A stretch of DNA of 64,000 nt from Sphagnum compactum (GCA_965153455.1 OZ234496.1:17724304-17788303); one strand, 5' to 3'. Counted from the stretch's first letter, positions 48,278 to 61,089 are shown. The notes: generated by a model from the letters alone, not told the origin. Program-made: numbers and translations.

Positions 48278-50842
48278 TAGTTTTGATGTCTTGTAGGGTA
48301 AAATTTCTCATCATTGAACGCATACCTATCATTGAGTGGTTTTCAATATTATCTTCATTCCTTAACCAAGTTGAGTGATTCTTGTGTCATTGGATGCACA
48401 AACTAGAAGGCTACAAATGTTTTTGAATGTCAAAAGTAAAAGAACAACACAAAAAACATAGGAAGAGGATGAATGATAATTTGTTTCAATTTTTTCAAAA
48501 AAAAATTCTAGACCCTTGTCTAATTCCAACCCCATATCTTTGTCATTTTAAGTCCATTTTAAGTGATTAAAAATTTGATGGGCTTATAACTAGGCTTTAC
48601 AAAACATTTTTATATTCAAAAGGCAAAGATACAATGATCAAAGAATTTAAGTTTGAAATCCAAATATGTTTTAATTCAGCCAACACCCCATATCTTCCCC
48701 ATTCTTTTATTGAATTCAACAATTTTTGCAATGTTGGAAGTGCTAGGTGGAGGGCTACAAATGTTATGTGAGGTCCATAAATAGAAGAACAATGTGTGAG
48801 GATTCAACCTCCATTGAATTCTTAAGTGTTTGTTCATTAACCTATCTACCCTACATGTTATAATGGAAAACATTCCCAATTTTGTAAAAGAGTTGAATAC
48901 TTGAAAAAAGATATAAATATCCTCGCATGGCCCATCACAACAAGGATTCTCATAATCCACAACAACTAAAATGTTGTCTATGAAATATGTTTTCAACTAT
49001 TTAATTCACATGAAAATATTACTAAATGTGTATTGTTGTGAGTCTTGCAACTAATGAATGAAAATATTATTTGTATGTAAATTTCACCTGAGATTTAATG
49101 ACCAATATTTTGGAGACAACATGTTTTAGTTTACCATGTGGATGTTCAAAATGATCTATCGTCATTTTATTTTTGTATTTGTATTCTCATTTAATTTATA
49201 GTTTGTAAAGTGGCCAAACAACAATTATGAAATGACATGGAATGTCATCATTTATAAATACACGTGATTGAAATATAATTTTTAGGATGTGGTGGTTGAC
49301 ATATCTAATTTTGCCACATTGTGTACATGTGTAATCAAAACATTTTATAATCGTAACATAATAAAAATGGACACATTTACTAAATTATGTGGATGTATTG
49401 ATTGATATGACATGACGTCATGCATCTAAAAAATGATAATGTGTTCATGAAGTTTTTCATAAATCACATTATACCAATAAAACAAGTAATTTATGGTTGA
49501 GGGTGAAAGTAGACTATAGTGGCCCCCTTTTGGGCATTTTTGGGTTTAGTGTTAAAATACATATAGTATAATCGTTCCAAAAGTATTTTGAATTTAATTT
49601 TGGGTATCAAATTTGGTTTTTGAACCCTACAATTTTTATTTTTAAAATAATAAATTTCATTATCTATATTCGAAATATCCATGGATATATTTATAGGATA
49701 TATTAATGTAGTAGGACCACAATTTCATTTTGATTGCATTAGTTTTAAGGTTTCATTAGTCATTAAAATAATCAATTTTAGTGGAATTTAAGATATGGCC
49801 CATCTAGCTATGCTTGTCAACTTCCATGTGAATGTCAAAATTTCAATTTTGCACACATTTATTGCATCTTTGTTGAAAAAACTCATTTTTTAAGATGAAA
49901 ATTTTCGAATTAGTCACATGATATCCAAACATGGTTCAAATTATATGAAATGATATGGTTCAATATACCTTCAACTTTCATAAAGACCAAAAATTATTTA
50001 AATTATTTTTAAAATATATTTCTATTTTTGAGTACACATGTACACTACATTTTTTTCCACAAATACATTCCAATCTATCACTTTATAAAATGAAATGAAA
50101 TAGTTTATTTTTAATATCTTGTTTAAGTTATATTTTAACATAATATTCAAAAGTTGTTCAAAAGTTTGAGGTGGAATACACTCAAACATGTACATCCCTA
50201 AAAAATAGTACAATGGGACACCCTAAAGAGGGTCATTGTAGTGTGCTTTCACCTTTGATGTGGTAACTTTTTAAATTGGTAGAGTCATTTAGAGGTTTTT
50301 TTCAAATTCAAGTTTTACAACTAATGAATTAAGCTAGTACATAAATGATACATTGATTTAAAAACCATGTAATCATTTACTTGTTTCATTTATTTCAAGT
50401 GAACTTGTGATGTGGAGTGCTAGCTTTTCTCCTAGACATGTGTGTCATAGCTTCATATGTTATTCAAGTTGTAATGAAGGCACAATGTGATTATTTAGAG
50501 CTTTGGGGTTAAACCTATGTGTTATTTAAATGATTGTTCTACAAACTATGAAATTCTTTAATCTAATTACATTTTAACACATGGCATGAACATATTGGAA
50601 ACATGGCTTGGTTTGTAATATGATGTTTTATTAAACACATATTCTATAATAAATCACAAAAGAAATATAAGTTGCAATTTAACTTCCTTACCTAATTTCA
50701 CATCACCAACAACTTGTATAATATATTTTAGATGATCATATTGAAATTTGAATACATTAAAGAGGACTTTATATAAGAGACAATGGTCAAAACTTGAAAC
50801 TTAAAAGATATCACAAGATTTTTTTTGAAAATATCAAAATTA
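48278..50842. other. AT-rich intergenic DNA
   Basis: No gene or element recognised; short frames only. Confidence 0.5.
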
Positions 50843-51354
50843 TGATGAGCATTTTAACTATTTTTTTGCACCGCCATTTAAAAGAAACACATTGTGGTGT
50901 AATGGTTACAATTGTCCCTTTATCCATGGTTTTAAAAAAATTCTTCAATTTTTTTTTCCACATACGGATGAAAAAAGGATCTAACCTTTGGCAACTTCCT
51001 CAAGAAAATTTCCATAGCAAGACATGGATTTGCAACTTCCATGGGGAGAAATGGATTTATGTGTCCTTGGGAACTTGGGAAACTTGGTTAAGTCCTTGTT
51101 TTTTTGAGAAATGTGAGCCCGTTTGCCTTAGGGAATTATGTTTCCTCAAAGAACTTAGACCATTTGGTCTAGGGAATCATGTTTTTGGCCCATTTTCCCT
51201 AGGGGAGTTGCCTAGGGTAGTCCATCAATTTGTGAAAAAAATGAAAATCTGAGAAAAATAATGAACCTTAGACCTCTAGGTTAAAAGATACTAGCCATTG
51301 CACCACAATTGTTTAAAAATGGTGGTGCAAGAAAGATAATTAGAATGTTCATCA
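50843..51354. mobile_element. Foldback element with tRNA-like promoter boxes, 512 bp
   Basis: The first ~80 bp (GATGAGCATTTTAACTATTT..., TTGCACCGCCATTT, TTGTGGTGTAATGG) are repeated in inverted form at the end (GATGAACATTCTAATTATCT..., TTGCACCACCATTT, TTGTGGTGCAATGG on the minus strand). On the minus strand TGGTGCAATGGCTAG and GAGGTCTAAGGTTCATT resemble pol III A and B boxes at tRNA-like spacing. Could be two SINE heads in opposite orientation or a MITE. A 152-codon frame overlapping it resembles nothing. Confidence 0.5.
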
Positions 51355-52995
51355 CATTTTGAATATAGTAAAAGTAATTTTCATGTTGGGCAATGTCCTA
51401 CAATTGCATCAAGCATGATGTTACATTTAATTTGTTGTTCATGTTTAATGCTTGTCCATTAAAATCAATGTAGATGGTGATATAAGTATCCTTGTTGGTG
51501 CATGTAGTCCTTCAACTTCAACTATTGATATTATGAACATATATCATGTTAATATGTAATGAACCAATGTGAAGAAATATGCTTCCTTGGGAAGAAATAC
51601 CTTGTAACATAACTACTTGTCAATTGAGAAAAATAACCTAAATAGCTCAAGGAGTCAATAAATGACTCTTGTAAGAAATGTTACCTTGTGTTTGAAATTG
51701 ACAATCACAAACCCTACGTCAATTCTTATGGCTTTAGAATATTTTCAGAAAATGGCTACAAATATGTGTTTTTTGGGTTTAATAGTCCCCAATTTTCGAA
51801 TTAAAAAATAAATTTGGGGTAAAAAATCTCCAGATTTCTCTATCGGGTTCTAACATGGTAGCCAAAAGTGTGAAGTAAGCTTTAAAATTTTTACTTTCAT
51901 ATCCTATTTATAGCCAAATTTGGCTAAACTTTTTTTCGATGATCTCCATTTTAGCTACACCACAAAAATGGGAAAAAGAAGAAGAAGAAGCCGTGGGCAC
52001 GGACATTTGTTAATTTGCCTACTGTGCCAAAGAAGGAACATTAAGAAAAAAAAGGCAAACAATAATATGTTTGGAAAAACAAAGCTTCTGTGAAAATTGA
52101 GAGTCTCAAAGCATGGCCTCCAAGTTCCAACATAGTTAGGGTATCTCCAACTCTCAAAGTACCTACTTTGCCTGAAGAGCATGACACATCAAATATGGCT
52201 TTTGAACCCCATATAATGCATTTCTTATTAAGACTGAAAAATCTCCTTTTTTCCAATGAAGCTTGTCTTCTTGCTTTGTGCCAAAAAAATAATAAATTAA
52301 TACAAAAATTTTACCAATCTCTCCAAGAACATCCAAAGCAAAACATGTAGAAATCCAAACTAAACCAAATTAAGGCTTTCCATCAAGCACTAAGTTGATT
52401 CCATGAATCACATGGCAAAAAACCCCATTAAAATAACTTCAAGCTAGTTCCCCCACAAAGCAAAAATGGGTAGTACCTAAGCAAATGGGTATGGATGGAA
52501 ACTATGTTACATATGAATGGGTCCAACCAAATTCCAGGTTGACCCATTCCAAACCAAAACAGGGAAGGAAAAGACAAAAAGAGAAAGCAAAGTAGTAAAG
52601 TACTACTAGATCACCTCACCTTCCTTCCTTCCTTCCTTCCAACACAAAGCAGGCAATGCTTGGGAGCTACTTTTCCTTTTCCATTTGTGCATTGTTTGTG
52701 CACAAACAATATGTGTGCTTCTTCTCTCACTTTGTGTAGTGGAGTAGGTTGTAGGATAGGGTAGTTTGCATCACAAAAATAAGGTTTGGGTTGCTCTTGA
52801 AATACATAGGTGGGGTGTATCTTCTGTTTGTAGCAAGAAAGGCAAGGGCAGAGGAGGGGATTGTTGTTGTAGTGGTGAGTGAGAGTTTTTCTTTTGGGGG
52901 GGGGGTGCTTTTTGTGTGTTTGTTTGGGATTAAATTTGGTGAGTGCAGGGAAACTTTGGAGGTTTTGGGGTTTGTTGTCATAGAGGTCAGGGAGA
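51355..52995 (+). promoter_or_regulatory. Intergenic and upstream region of DCP1
   Basis: The proximal part (about 52560-52995) should hold the promoter and leader of DCP1. It contains (TTCC)5 at 52621-52640 and a G10 run near 52900. A frame from ATG 52791 to 53057 overlaps the DCP1 start in another frame and would act as an upstream ORF if it is transcribed. The small frame at 52090-52350 is unidentified. Confidence 0.4.
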
Positions 52996-55900
52996 ATGGC
53001 ACAACAGACAGGAAAGCCCTTACCACAGTTGGATCAGAACAGCACCAAGGAGCTTAACCTTACAGTGTTGCAAAGGATGGACAGGCATGTGGAGGATATT
53101 CTCACCACTGCTGCCCATGTTACCTTTTATCAGTTCAGGGTGGAGGATAGCCAATGGGTATGACAAGTTATTTCCCCTTTCCTCCTCCTCCCCACTCCTT
53201 GTTCTTCTTGTTTCTGCTGGAATTATTTTTGCATCTGTTTGTGTTGCATCTGGGTGCTTGAGTTTGGAGTCTTATGACAGTTTTGCTGTGGGTTGCTTTT
53301 GTGGGTTAGGGATTTTTTTGGGTAGTCTTACCTTATTATTCAATCCAGGATGTTTTTGTTTTGAAGTGGGTTGCTTTTCAAAGAACACTTCACCATTACA
53401 GTAGGGGAAAGGAAGCAAGGAGCAATGGAAAGTAAACAAGTTCTTACGAGGATGATAGAAAGCTTGTGAGGGTTGCGGGTCTAAGTTGAAGCCTCACTTA
53501 GGTGGCCCTTGCTTGTCAGTGCACTAGTCTAGGTTTTTAGAATTTTGCATAATGTTTTGGATGTAAGAGAGTGGTTAGGGATCCTAGGGCTTCTACTACC
53601 AAACGTAAGGGAATGTGGATTTGTCATACCTGTTCTATGTGAGGAGAAGCTTGTGAGAGGAATCCTTGTCACTTCTAATTTTGCCCTAATTATGTCTCAT
53701 GTTTGGAGAAACACAACTCATTTGAGGCAAGATTTTGCATTTGTGAATATAAATCCTCTTCTTTGCTCTTGATAATCAATCTTTTTTTTGTGTTCATGGG
53801 TGCCTAGGGTTGAAAAACAATATGGCTATCATATGGTTAAAGTGGTCATCGAATGTATAGTTTTTGTGTTTTTTCTTTACATTTTGGGTAATGTGGGATG
53901 ATTCATGTGTATGAATAGATTAATTTTTGTAGGTTTATGTGAATTAGCATGTGTAAATACACATTATGCTAGTGTTGTGTCCCTTTGACCTAATTGTTCT
54001 TTGTGCTTGAAATATGGCTTTCTTAATCATGGGTATTGAGATTTCTTGATTCTCATGAGAGTTATTATTATTGAATTGTATTGTATTATGTACTTCTCAT
54101 GATTATGTGCTATGGTGTGTATATTGTTTGACAAGTGGAATTTTTTTGGTGAATTAGATAGAGGAAATGGGCTTGATTGATCATACAACTTCAAAATGGG
54201 AATGTTATGAGGACAGCTTGAATTGTTGACGAGTTCTTTAATCTTGATTACAGAGTCGCAAGGATGTAGAGGGCTCATTATTTGTTGTAAAACGGTGAGT
54301 AATATACAACTTTGGCCTTTCAAAATCTTTTTTGTTATTTTTGAAGTTTCTTCTTGATGATAGAGGACTTGCTTTCAATTAACTTTCCTCTTAAAAGGTG
54401 GAGTTTCATTTCTTGCAGGCGGACACATCCTCGCTTTCAATTTGTAGTCATGAATCGGCGCAGCACAGGTTTGGTCTTGGTAGCAAGTTTCATCCTTATT
54501 TAGTATAATGCAAACGTTATTAGGGTTTAGAGGTGTACCACTTAGTTTGCAGATGAATCCATGCAACATGCTTGGGAAAGGTTTGTTATGCCCAAATTTT
54601 AAGCATGCCATGTTGCTGGTCTCTATGATTTCTATAGCTTAGTATCAGAGCAGTGGTGTGATTGTAGCTAAAGCAGGTTGATCAAAGAGGGCCAACAAAG
54701 GATTAACTTTTGCAATTGGCACAACATTTGTTTGGTTACTTTATGTGTTTTTTTTTAATGTTTCTGTCTACAATCATATGAATAACTTTTGGTGGGTGGA
54801 CAACAGAAAATCTTGTGGAAGATCTACTTGATGATTTTTTGTATGAAGTACAAGTTCCATATCTCTTGTATCGCAATGCTACACAAGAAGTCAACGGCAT
54901 TTGGTTCTACAACCCACGCGAGTGTGAAGAAGTGGCCAAGCTTTTTCAAAGGTTACTTGGCACTCCTTCTTTGTCCTTTCAGTCTAGGTGCCTGATCTCA
55001 TCCTGTTCAAAATTGCAATTCCAACATAGCATCATATAGCAAGATTTACACTTGTTGTGTGACCATGTCACCACCTAGGATGTTTTGTAGACATGAATGG
55101 AGGGTTTTGTGGTTGTGGGGATGATTTGTTTACTTCAATTAGTTTTCTTGGTGTCTATTTATAGGACCTCTTTTCTGTCTATTAGAATTGTGGTGGTAGG
55201 TATCTTATAGATATTCTTTCAGAGTATGTGACGTGAAACTACTTTGGAGCTTCACTTGTTCATTGTGTTATTGTGTAGGATTTTGTCAACCTTCTCCAAC
55301 AAGCCTCATAAAACAAATTTATTTTCCTCAAGGTGTGCTTTCTCTTTTTTTTCCTTTTTTTTTGGGTTGCCTCTCATCTAGGTATGGGATCCATCAAACG
55401 TAGCTTAACATATTCCTTCTGTGTTCAATGTACACAAATGTTTCATGAATTCATCATGCTAACATCTTTTAGCACACACCAAATGCACCATTTTTTTTCC
55501 CCCACATAACAAACATACATCTTAGGTGATAGTTTCAACCTCCAGATAAAAGTGACAATGCAAATGTTTGTTGTGTAGAAAACAAACCTCTAATGTGGTT
55601 CATTTTGCATGGATTTTTGGAGCCAAGTTTAACTTAACACTCTCATGTTTTTATGGTTGCATGTGTGGATGCAGCTCAGAGTATCAAGAGCTGGAGCCAA
55701 TGGCAGGCATGTTAGAGGGTCCACTTGAGCCATCTACAGGAACTTTGTCTTCTGTGACTGAAGGCACTGATGAACCTCTTGAGCGTTTTTTCAATGTATG
55801 TTTTCTCATCTTTGCCTGAACATTCAGATGACAATAGATTTTTTTGTAAAGGTTATGTTACATTGATGGCATCCTTGATGACCGAAAGGTTAGGGCTATG

Positions 55901-56658
55901 TAGTGTTTTCTCTCATTCTCTATTTATTTGGTTGTCTTTTGTAGTTATGGTTTCACTAATGTATTGAGAACTAATTTTAAGATGCTTGAAAACAGAATGT
56001 AGGGCGTATTAGCACCCCAGATATAACACCAACAATTGTTCCACGATCTAGTGCAACAACTCATACATTATCAAACCGCACAACATTAGTTGCCTCCACC
56101 ATTGTTCCTATGCCAGTTCCTCCTTCCACAACATCATTGCCACATACATCCCTAACACCTCCTCTCTCTATGGATACTCCAAATGTCAGCAACCCAGTGC
56201 GGACAACTCTTATACCACCAGCCTTCTTCATTCCTCCACCTCGTAGTTCAGCTTCAACTACCCCTCCATTGCCCACTTCAACTTCGCAACTACAATCCGC
56301 ACCCCATGGTGCTCCTCTGCTTCAACCTTTCCCACCACCCAATCCTCCTCCTTCCCTTGCAACACCCATGTTACATAGTGGACCCATTACAAGAGAGGGT
56401 GTCCACGAAGCACTCAATCGTCTATTGAAGGTAATTAATATTATTCCTTTTGAAATTCTAAATTTTATCAATAATTAATAATATGTGGTGTATCTATTGG
56501 GGAGAAAATGAAATTTCCTTGTATGTTTTGTGCCACCCAATAACATAGTGATCATTATTAGACGAAAGGGTAGAATGTGATGGTGGAATTGGTGGATGCA
56601 GAATGACCATTTCATAGATATGGTATATCGCGAGATGGTGAATGCACATTCAACATGA
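52996..56658 (+). CDS. DCP1: mRNA-decapping enzyme activator DCP1, 8 exons
   Basis: Activating partner of the DCP2 decapping enzyme, acting in cytoplasmic P-bodies in 5'-3' mRNA decay. Exons: 52996-53157, 54254-54294, 54419-54468, 54807-54951, 55279-55332, 55675-55795, 55996-56430 and 56602-56658. All introns are GT-AG, all phases join, and the result is 354 residues, near the 367 of the Arabidopsis protein. The EVH1-like domain covers about 1-150: TKELNLTVLQRMDRHVEDIL, QWSRKDVEGSLFVVKRR, FQFVVMNRRSTENLVEDLL, VPYLLYRN, EVNGIWFYNPRECEEVAKLF. Next come an acidic/Ser-Thr-Pro linker, the proline-rich motif PLLQPFPPPNPPPSL (about 298-312), and a C-terminal helix typical of the DCP1 trimerisation domain, split by the last intron (EALNRLLK | NDHFIDMVYREMVNAH). 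No break is seen; the gene looks functional. Confidence 0.92.
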
Positions 56659-56984
56659 GGACCATAAAAATCAGCACACAAGTCTATGACACCACCATTC
56701 ATATGTTGTGTTAGAATGTGAAGTAAAATTTTATGTCTAGCCTTTTATGGATTGTAGCCCAAGGATCTTTGTCCTTCATGCCGGAGATTAATCACAGATT
56801 ATGGAACTTAAAAAGAGATGTGGGGCCCATGTTTTTTGGGTGGGACCCAACTTGTACCCCATGTTGTGTGTATAGAGGATCCAAATGCATTGTTAATGTC
56901 ATTTTAAAGGTTGGGGTCCACTGTTGTGGGCAAGTTCTTGAGTAGGGATGGAGTGTTTGTTTTTTGCATCTCTTCATCAACAAT
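56659..56984 (+). other. DCP1 3' UTR/flank
   Basis: Follows the DCP1 stop at 56656-56658. No other gene. The first AATAAA on the plus strand that I noted is at 57044-57049, inside the tandem repeat downstream. Confidence 0.45.
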
Positions 56985-57180
56985 CATATTGTACCAATAT
57001 TTGAGTAAGGAATGACTGATGAGTTCTTGTACCAATATTTGAGTAATAAATGCACAGTGAGTTTTCTTGCATAAATATTTCAGTAAGGAATGACTATTAA
57101 GTTTGTGCACCTTTGAACAAGGGATGAATTATGAACTCTTACACCAATATTTTGACTGCAAAATGGGTCATGAGTTCTTT
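56985..57180. repeat. Tandem repeat, 36-40-bp unit, ~5 copies
   Basis: Units start at 56991, 57029, 57069, 57105 and 57141, with the pattern (G)TACCAATATTTGAGTAAGGAATGA...GAGTTCTT. The second unit carries AATAAA. It lies about 330 bp after the DCP1 stop, so it could fall in the DCP1 3' end. Confidence 0.8.
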
Positions 57181-57515
57181 CTTGTGTATATTCATAGGTA
57201 TAAAGTCCAGATTCAAATTTTTATCATTTCAAGGTTTACACCAGTGTCAACATGATCCAAGGCCAAGTATCAATAACTATTGGTCAATTATTGATTTTTT
57301 TGAAAATGAGTAGATAACTTATTAACTAGGTATTAAAATTTCAAAATTTAATAACCTACCTAGATGTTTGGAATTTCATCCAATAAGGATATCGATCTTA
57401 AAACCATAAACATGTTTACAAAAAACATGTAAATAAATGACCCTTTAACCTACCCTACTTATGTGCTATAACCAATGGTTTTCAAGGGTTATATTCCATA
57501 AATAAGGTTGGTTAT
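57181..57515. repeat. Dispersed 'TATTGATTTTTT' repeat, copy near DCP1
   Basis: TCAATTATTGATTTTTTTGA, AGGTATTAAAATTTCAAAAT and CTACCTAGATG have counterparts in 60420-60860, partly in inverted order. Confidence 0.4.
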
Positions 57516-57970
57516 TGTTGGGTTCAAATTAACCTAATTTAATTTTGATTAAGAAAGGGTAGGTTGGCTAAGGAAATTATGGGGTTAACCTTAAGTATAA
57601 GGGATTAGGTTAAGACATATGTCCTTATCCCAATAAGGCTTGAGGGGAAGTAGGTTGGCTAGATTAGGACAAGGTCGGATTTATTATCCTTGTTCGAAAC
57701 TGGTTAACCTTTTTAGATAAGGGGGTACAAATAGGGTGAAGGATGTTTCCTAGAAGCTTCTAACAATTAGGGTTAGGGCAGGAAAGTTTTAATGGCACCT
57801 CCATGGAGCTAAAAAGCAAGGAACTTGTTGTTTTCTTTTCTTATTTTTGAATGATGAATGGGGCATGAGGGGGTTGTGAGAAAAAGGGAGTAATAATGAT
57901 AATTGTTAGGAGGGGCAAGAGATCTTGGCATATCATGAAAGGGTGAGATAGATGAAGGTGGGAGGCTACA
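57516..57970 (+). mobile_element. LTR-like dispersed repeat, copy B
   Basis: Starts TGTTGGGTTCAAATTAACCT and is the inverted counterpart of 12008-11570. The best conserved blocks are ATAAGG...CTTGAGGGG, GGTTAACC, CTAACAATTAGGGTTAGGGCA and CTCCATGGAG. No flanking target duplication or partner LTR was found. Confidence 0.6.
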
Positions 57971-59494
57971 ACATCATGAAGCAGTAAATTTTTCAAGGTG
58001 TGGTCAAGTCAACATGTGTATGGGTGAATGGAGACAAGATCCTCAAGTGGTGATGGTTGTGGGTAGTGCAAGTGTGGGGGCAAGAGCTCATGAGTATGGT
58101 GATTGGGAGGTGGCTAGAGGAGGTCAAGAAAAAGTACGCAGACCTTGCTAAATTGAGGAACTAGGAGTAGAAAAGATGAGAAAGTTTGGTGTTGTTGTTG
58201 TGAGACTTAGGAACAAAAATAAGGGTTTGCCCTCTTTGCAACAAGAACAAGAAAAACTAGAACTTAGGTTGTCCAGAAGAAAATAGAAAATAAGATTGTT
58301 TGGGGGATGTGGTAGAGAGCTCTGAAAATATCGGTAGTTGGGAGGAAGTGTGTAATGAAGGAAAGTAGTGTAGAGACAATGTTAAGGTTTAGTAAGGAGG
58401 AAGGAATGGAAGATTTGAGGATTGAACCAAAACTACATTGTAATTACTTCTTAAAGGCGTGGCACTTGTTTTGTTAGTAAAAACTTGTTATACTTCTAGC
58501 CTAAGGATGCTTGCATGAGGCTAACCTGGTTTAGGGTTGTACCTAGTTAAATGCAAGGAGACGGGAGTGGTAGAGAAATAGGATAGTTATTTGCAGCAGA
58601 CAAGGGAAAAGGATAGAGAAGGGAGTGATTAAAAGAAGTAGGATAGTTGTCCGCAATATACAAGACAAGAAATATAAAAAAAAAAACAAAGAGGAGAGGA
58701 GGATTTTACTAATGTCTAAACACAGTCAAGCCATGCCTTTTAGAATGGTTATTGGATAAGGGAATGGATAGGAAAATCTATAGATTAATTAAATAAGAAA
58801 TCAGAAGGCGGAGGTGGTGGGAATTGGTCAAAAATTTGTGATTCCCCCCTTTGATAATCTCTAAGGGGGTAAGGGGGAATGGCCTAGGCCAAAGTGTTGA
58901 ACGCATGTTAAATTTATGCTTAATAATTATAAAGCTACCATTGAAGAAAACCCTCTAACAATCCAATTCTTCTATTGTTGAAAGGTTTTTTTTTTCCAAT
59001 ATTGTGATACCAAAAATTTGGTGAACTTTCTAACAAAATTAGTCAAATTTACATTAGGAAAAACAAGATTCCAAATATTTCCCTTTTTTTTGGTTGAAAA
59101 AGCAACAAAATTTGTCCCCCCAAAAAAATATTAGATGGATGTTGTTTTACATCATTATCAAGCGAGGTTAATTAATTGGGTGTGCGGTGACAATCTTTTG
59201 TAATTAAGTTTCCCACAAAATGAGAGGCCTATGGTTTTCCATCCATTGGTCTTTGGGTTGTGTTCTTTGTTCCTTTTTGCAATGAAGTTCTCTTCATTTG
59301 TGTCAAATAATAATAATAATAATAATAATAAAATTTAAATTTTACATAAAGGAAAGGCCCTTGTAGGAAAAGGGGTTTCACATAATTTGATTACCAATTA
59401 TTGAACATACATTAACAAATAAAGGTGTGTAAAATCTTATCATCTTTACATACTAGTCAAAAATTGTCAGAAATATGTCCGTTTGCACATGCCT
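57971..59494. other. Probable retroelement debris, GA-rich
   Basis: A purine-rich stretch at 57960-58700 continues from the LTR-like repeat. No domain can be translated. (AAT)n microsatellite near 59307-59333. Confidence 0.4.
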
Positions 59495-59556
59495 TCATAA
59501 CATAGTGGCAATGCTTTTGTTTCATAAGCGAAAGGTCACAAGTTCAATCCTCCTCG
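59495..59556 (+). mobile_element. tRNA-derived SINE-like head
   Basis: TAGTGGCAATGC (59503-59514) and GGTCACAAGTTCAATCC (59534-59550) match pol III A and B boxes with tRNA-like spacing (about 30 bp). The flanking sequence does not fold as a tRNA, so a SINE remnant fits better than a tRNA gene. Confidence 0.45.
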
Positions 59557-60419
59557 CCAAGGGCTCGTATAAGTTTATTTTCTAAGCTTCTATGCTCTTC
59601 ACAACACCCTTGTTACTGCCTTTGTGATAAATCAATTTTCAAGGCCATATTTTGCTCTTTTGCAACCTCTAAAATCCTCATGCAACCTGCCATTTTCTTA
59701 ATGATGCATTTTGTGTTTCTAATTGTTGATAATTCATGTTCACAATCTGTTGGAAAATTGTGATGATATTTCCGTTGTCAAATGGATGAAGGTTGTTACC
59801 AGTGTTGGGCATAAACACATACTAGTTATCAGCCTAGGTATACATCCACTTGCCCACCCAGTTCTCAGAATATTCAAAGAATTAACAATGATAATAGAGT
59901 TATCCATAAAATCATGCCCTGTTGGGCCTAAATTGCACCCCTCATTCGATGTTTCATCCTACCCTAGCTATTGTTTACACAGTAATGAAATTTTATTAAA
60001 TAAGGATATGAAATATTGAGACTCTGGATTAAATGCACCATATTTGAAAACATTTATAGCTATAGTACACATAGTAGCGCCAATGACTAGTCAAAAGCAT
60101 TCGAAAAAAAAAAAGGCCAAGGCAAACTAAATTTAACACCAAATAAACGAAAGCTCCCAAAAAAGGGACAACAAGGAACAAAATAGAAAGACCCATGTCC
60201 CAGTAGACCAAAGAATCACCTAAGAGGGGAAACTACGAAGGAACCATCAAGTTCTCGAACCCCCTCCTATCACGAGAAGCATATCAAATAGGGAAAGGGG
60301 AGGACCTCCTAAAAGGAGGCCTAGCCTAGAAGGAGGAGGTTAGAGTACATTGGGCAAATGGGTAATACAATAACTTATGGTGTAAGGTATTAGTGTAGTA
60401 AAAAATGGGGGATCAATTG
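59557..60419. other. Intergenic DNA
   Basis: No gene recognised; the 98-codon frame at 59723-60019 has no known domain. Confidence 0.5.
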
Positions 60420-60860
60420 GTAGGTACCCATGTTGGCCAATTATTGATTTTTTCATAAATGTTGGGTAGGTTATTATTTTTAAAAAAATTAGAAGTTAAT
60501 TAGGTTATCAATATCAATATGAAAATTTTGAATGCTGATTACATTATCAATATTGTGGATAGTAATTGTTGGTTATCATGTTGGTTATTAGCTAGTTATA
60601 AGGTTTTTCTTTTTCTTTTGAATTCTATTTTTCTATATATTTATTTTCTGTCATAACCCATATCATTCTGTATCATTTGTTAACATAAACATGTTTTTCA
60701 TTTTAAGTTTGATGATCTACCTAGACAATAACCAAGTCATCTGGGTGGGTATTAAAATTTGAAAATTCACTATTATCAAGTGATTAGGTTATTAATTGAT
60801 TATCAAAAAATCAATAACTAGCTTATAGGTTATCAATACCCATGTTAACTTGAAATGGGT
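60420..60860. repeat. Diverged inverted repeat of the 'TTATTGATTTTTT' family
   Basis: The left part has TACCCATGTTGGCCAATTAT followed by TGATTTTTT and GGTTATTA. The right part, read in reverse, has AACATGGGTATTGATAACC, then AGTTATTGATTTTTTGATAA. A related copy lies at 57181-57370. Confidence 0.4.
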
Positions 60861-61051
60861 CAAAAACTCAATAATCAACAACATGCACGTTTAATATTCT
60901 TCATAACCAACTGACATTTGTAAGTAACCCATGCTCATGGAATCAAGTATTAGGTAGTAAAAAATGGGGGACAAACACAGTTAGGAAAAATAAATCTTGA
61001 GAGGCAATGAAACAAAGCAAAATGCAACCAAGGGGCCCATTTTTTTTTTCC

Positions 61052-61053
<2 letters not shown>

Positions 61054-61089
<36 letters not shown>
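61054..61089. repeat. Poly-G tract, 36 nt
   Basis: Uninterrupted G36 followed by TGGGGTGGAGGGG and preceded by T10/CCTT. On the minus strand it yields a spurious poly-proline frame. It can form G-quadruplexes; its exact length is likely to be unreliable. Confidence 0.9.

Noticed and set aside
50794-51252. 152-codon plus-strand frame.
   Set aside because: It overlaps the left arm and loop of the 50.84-51.35 kb inverted repeat, is rich in Phe/Lys from AT-rich runs and shows no domain.
52090-52350. 86-codon plus-strand frame upstream of DCP1.
   Set aside because: No recognisable domain and an equally open frame on the other strand; not supported as a gene.
54640-54652. TAGTATCAGAGCA, resembling a Met-tRNA primer-binding site, in DCP1 intron 3.
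   Set aside because: No LTR-like sequence or TG...CA boundary precedes it, and the 338-bp intron leaves little room for an element.
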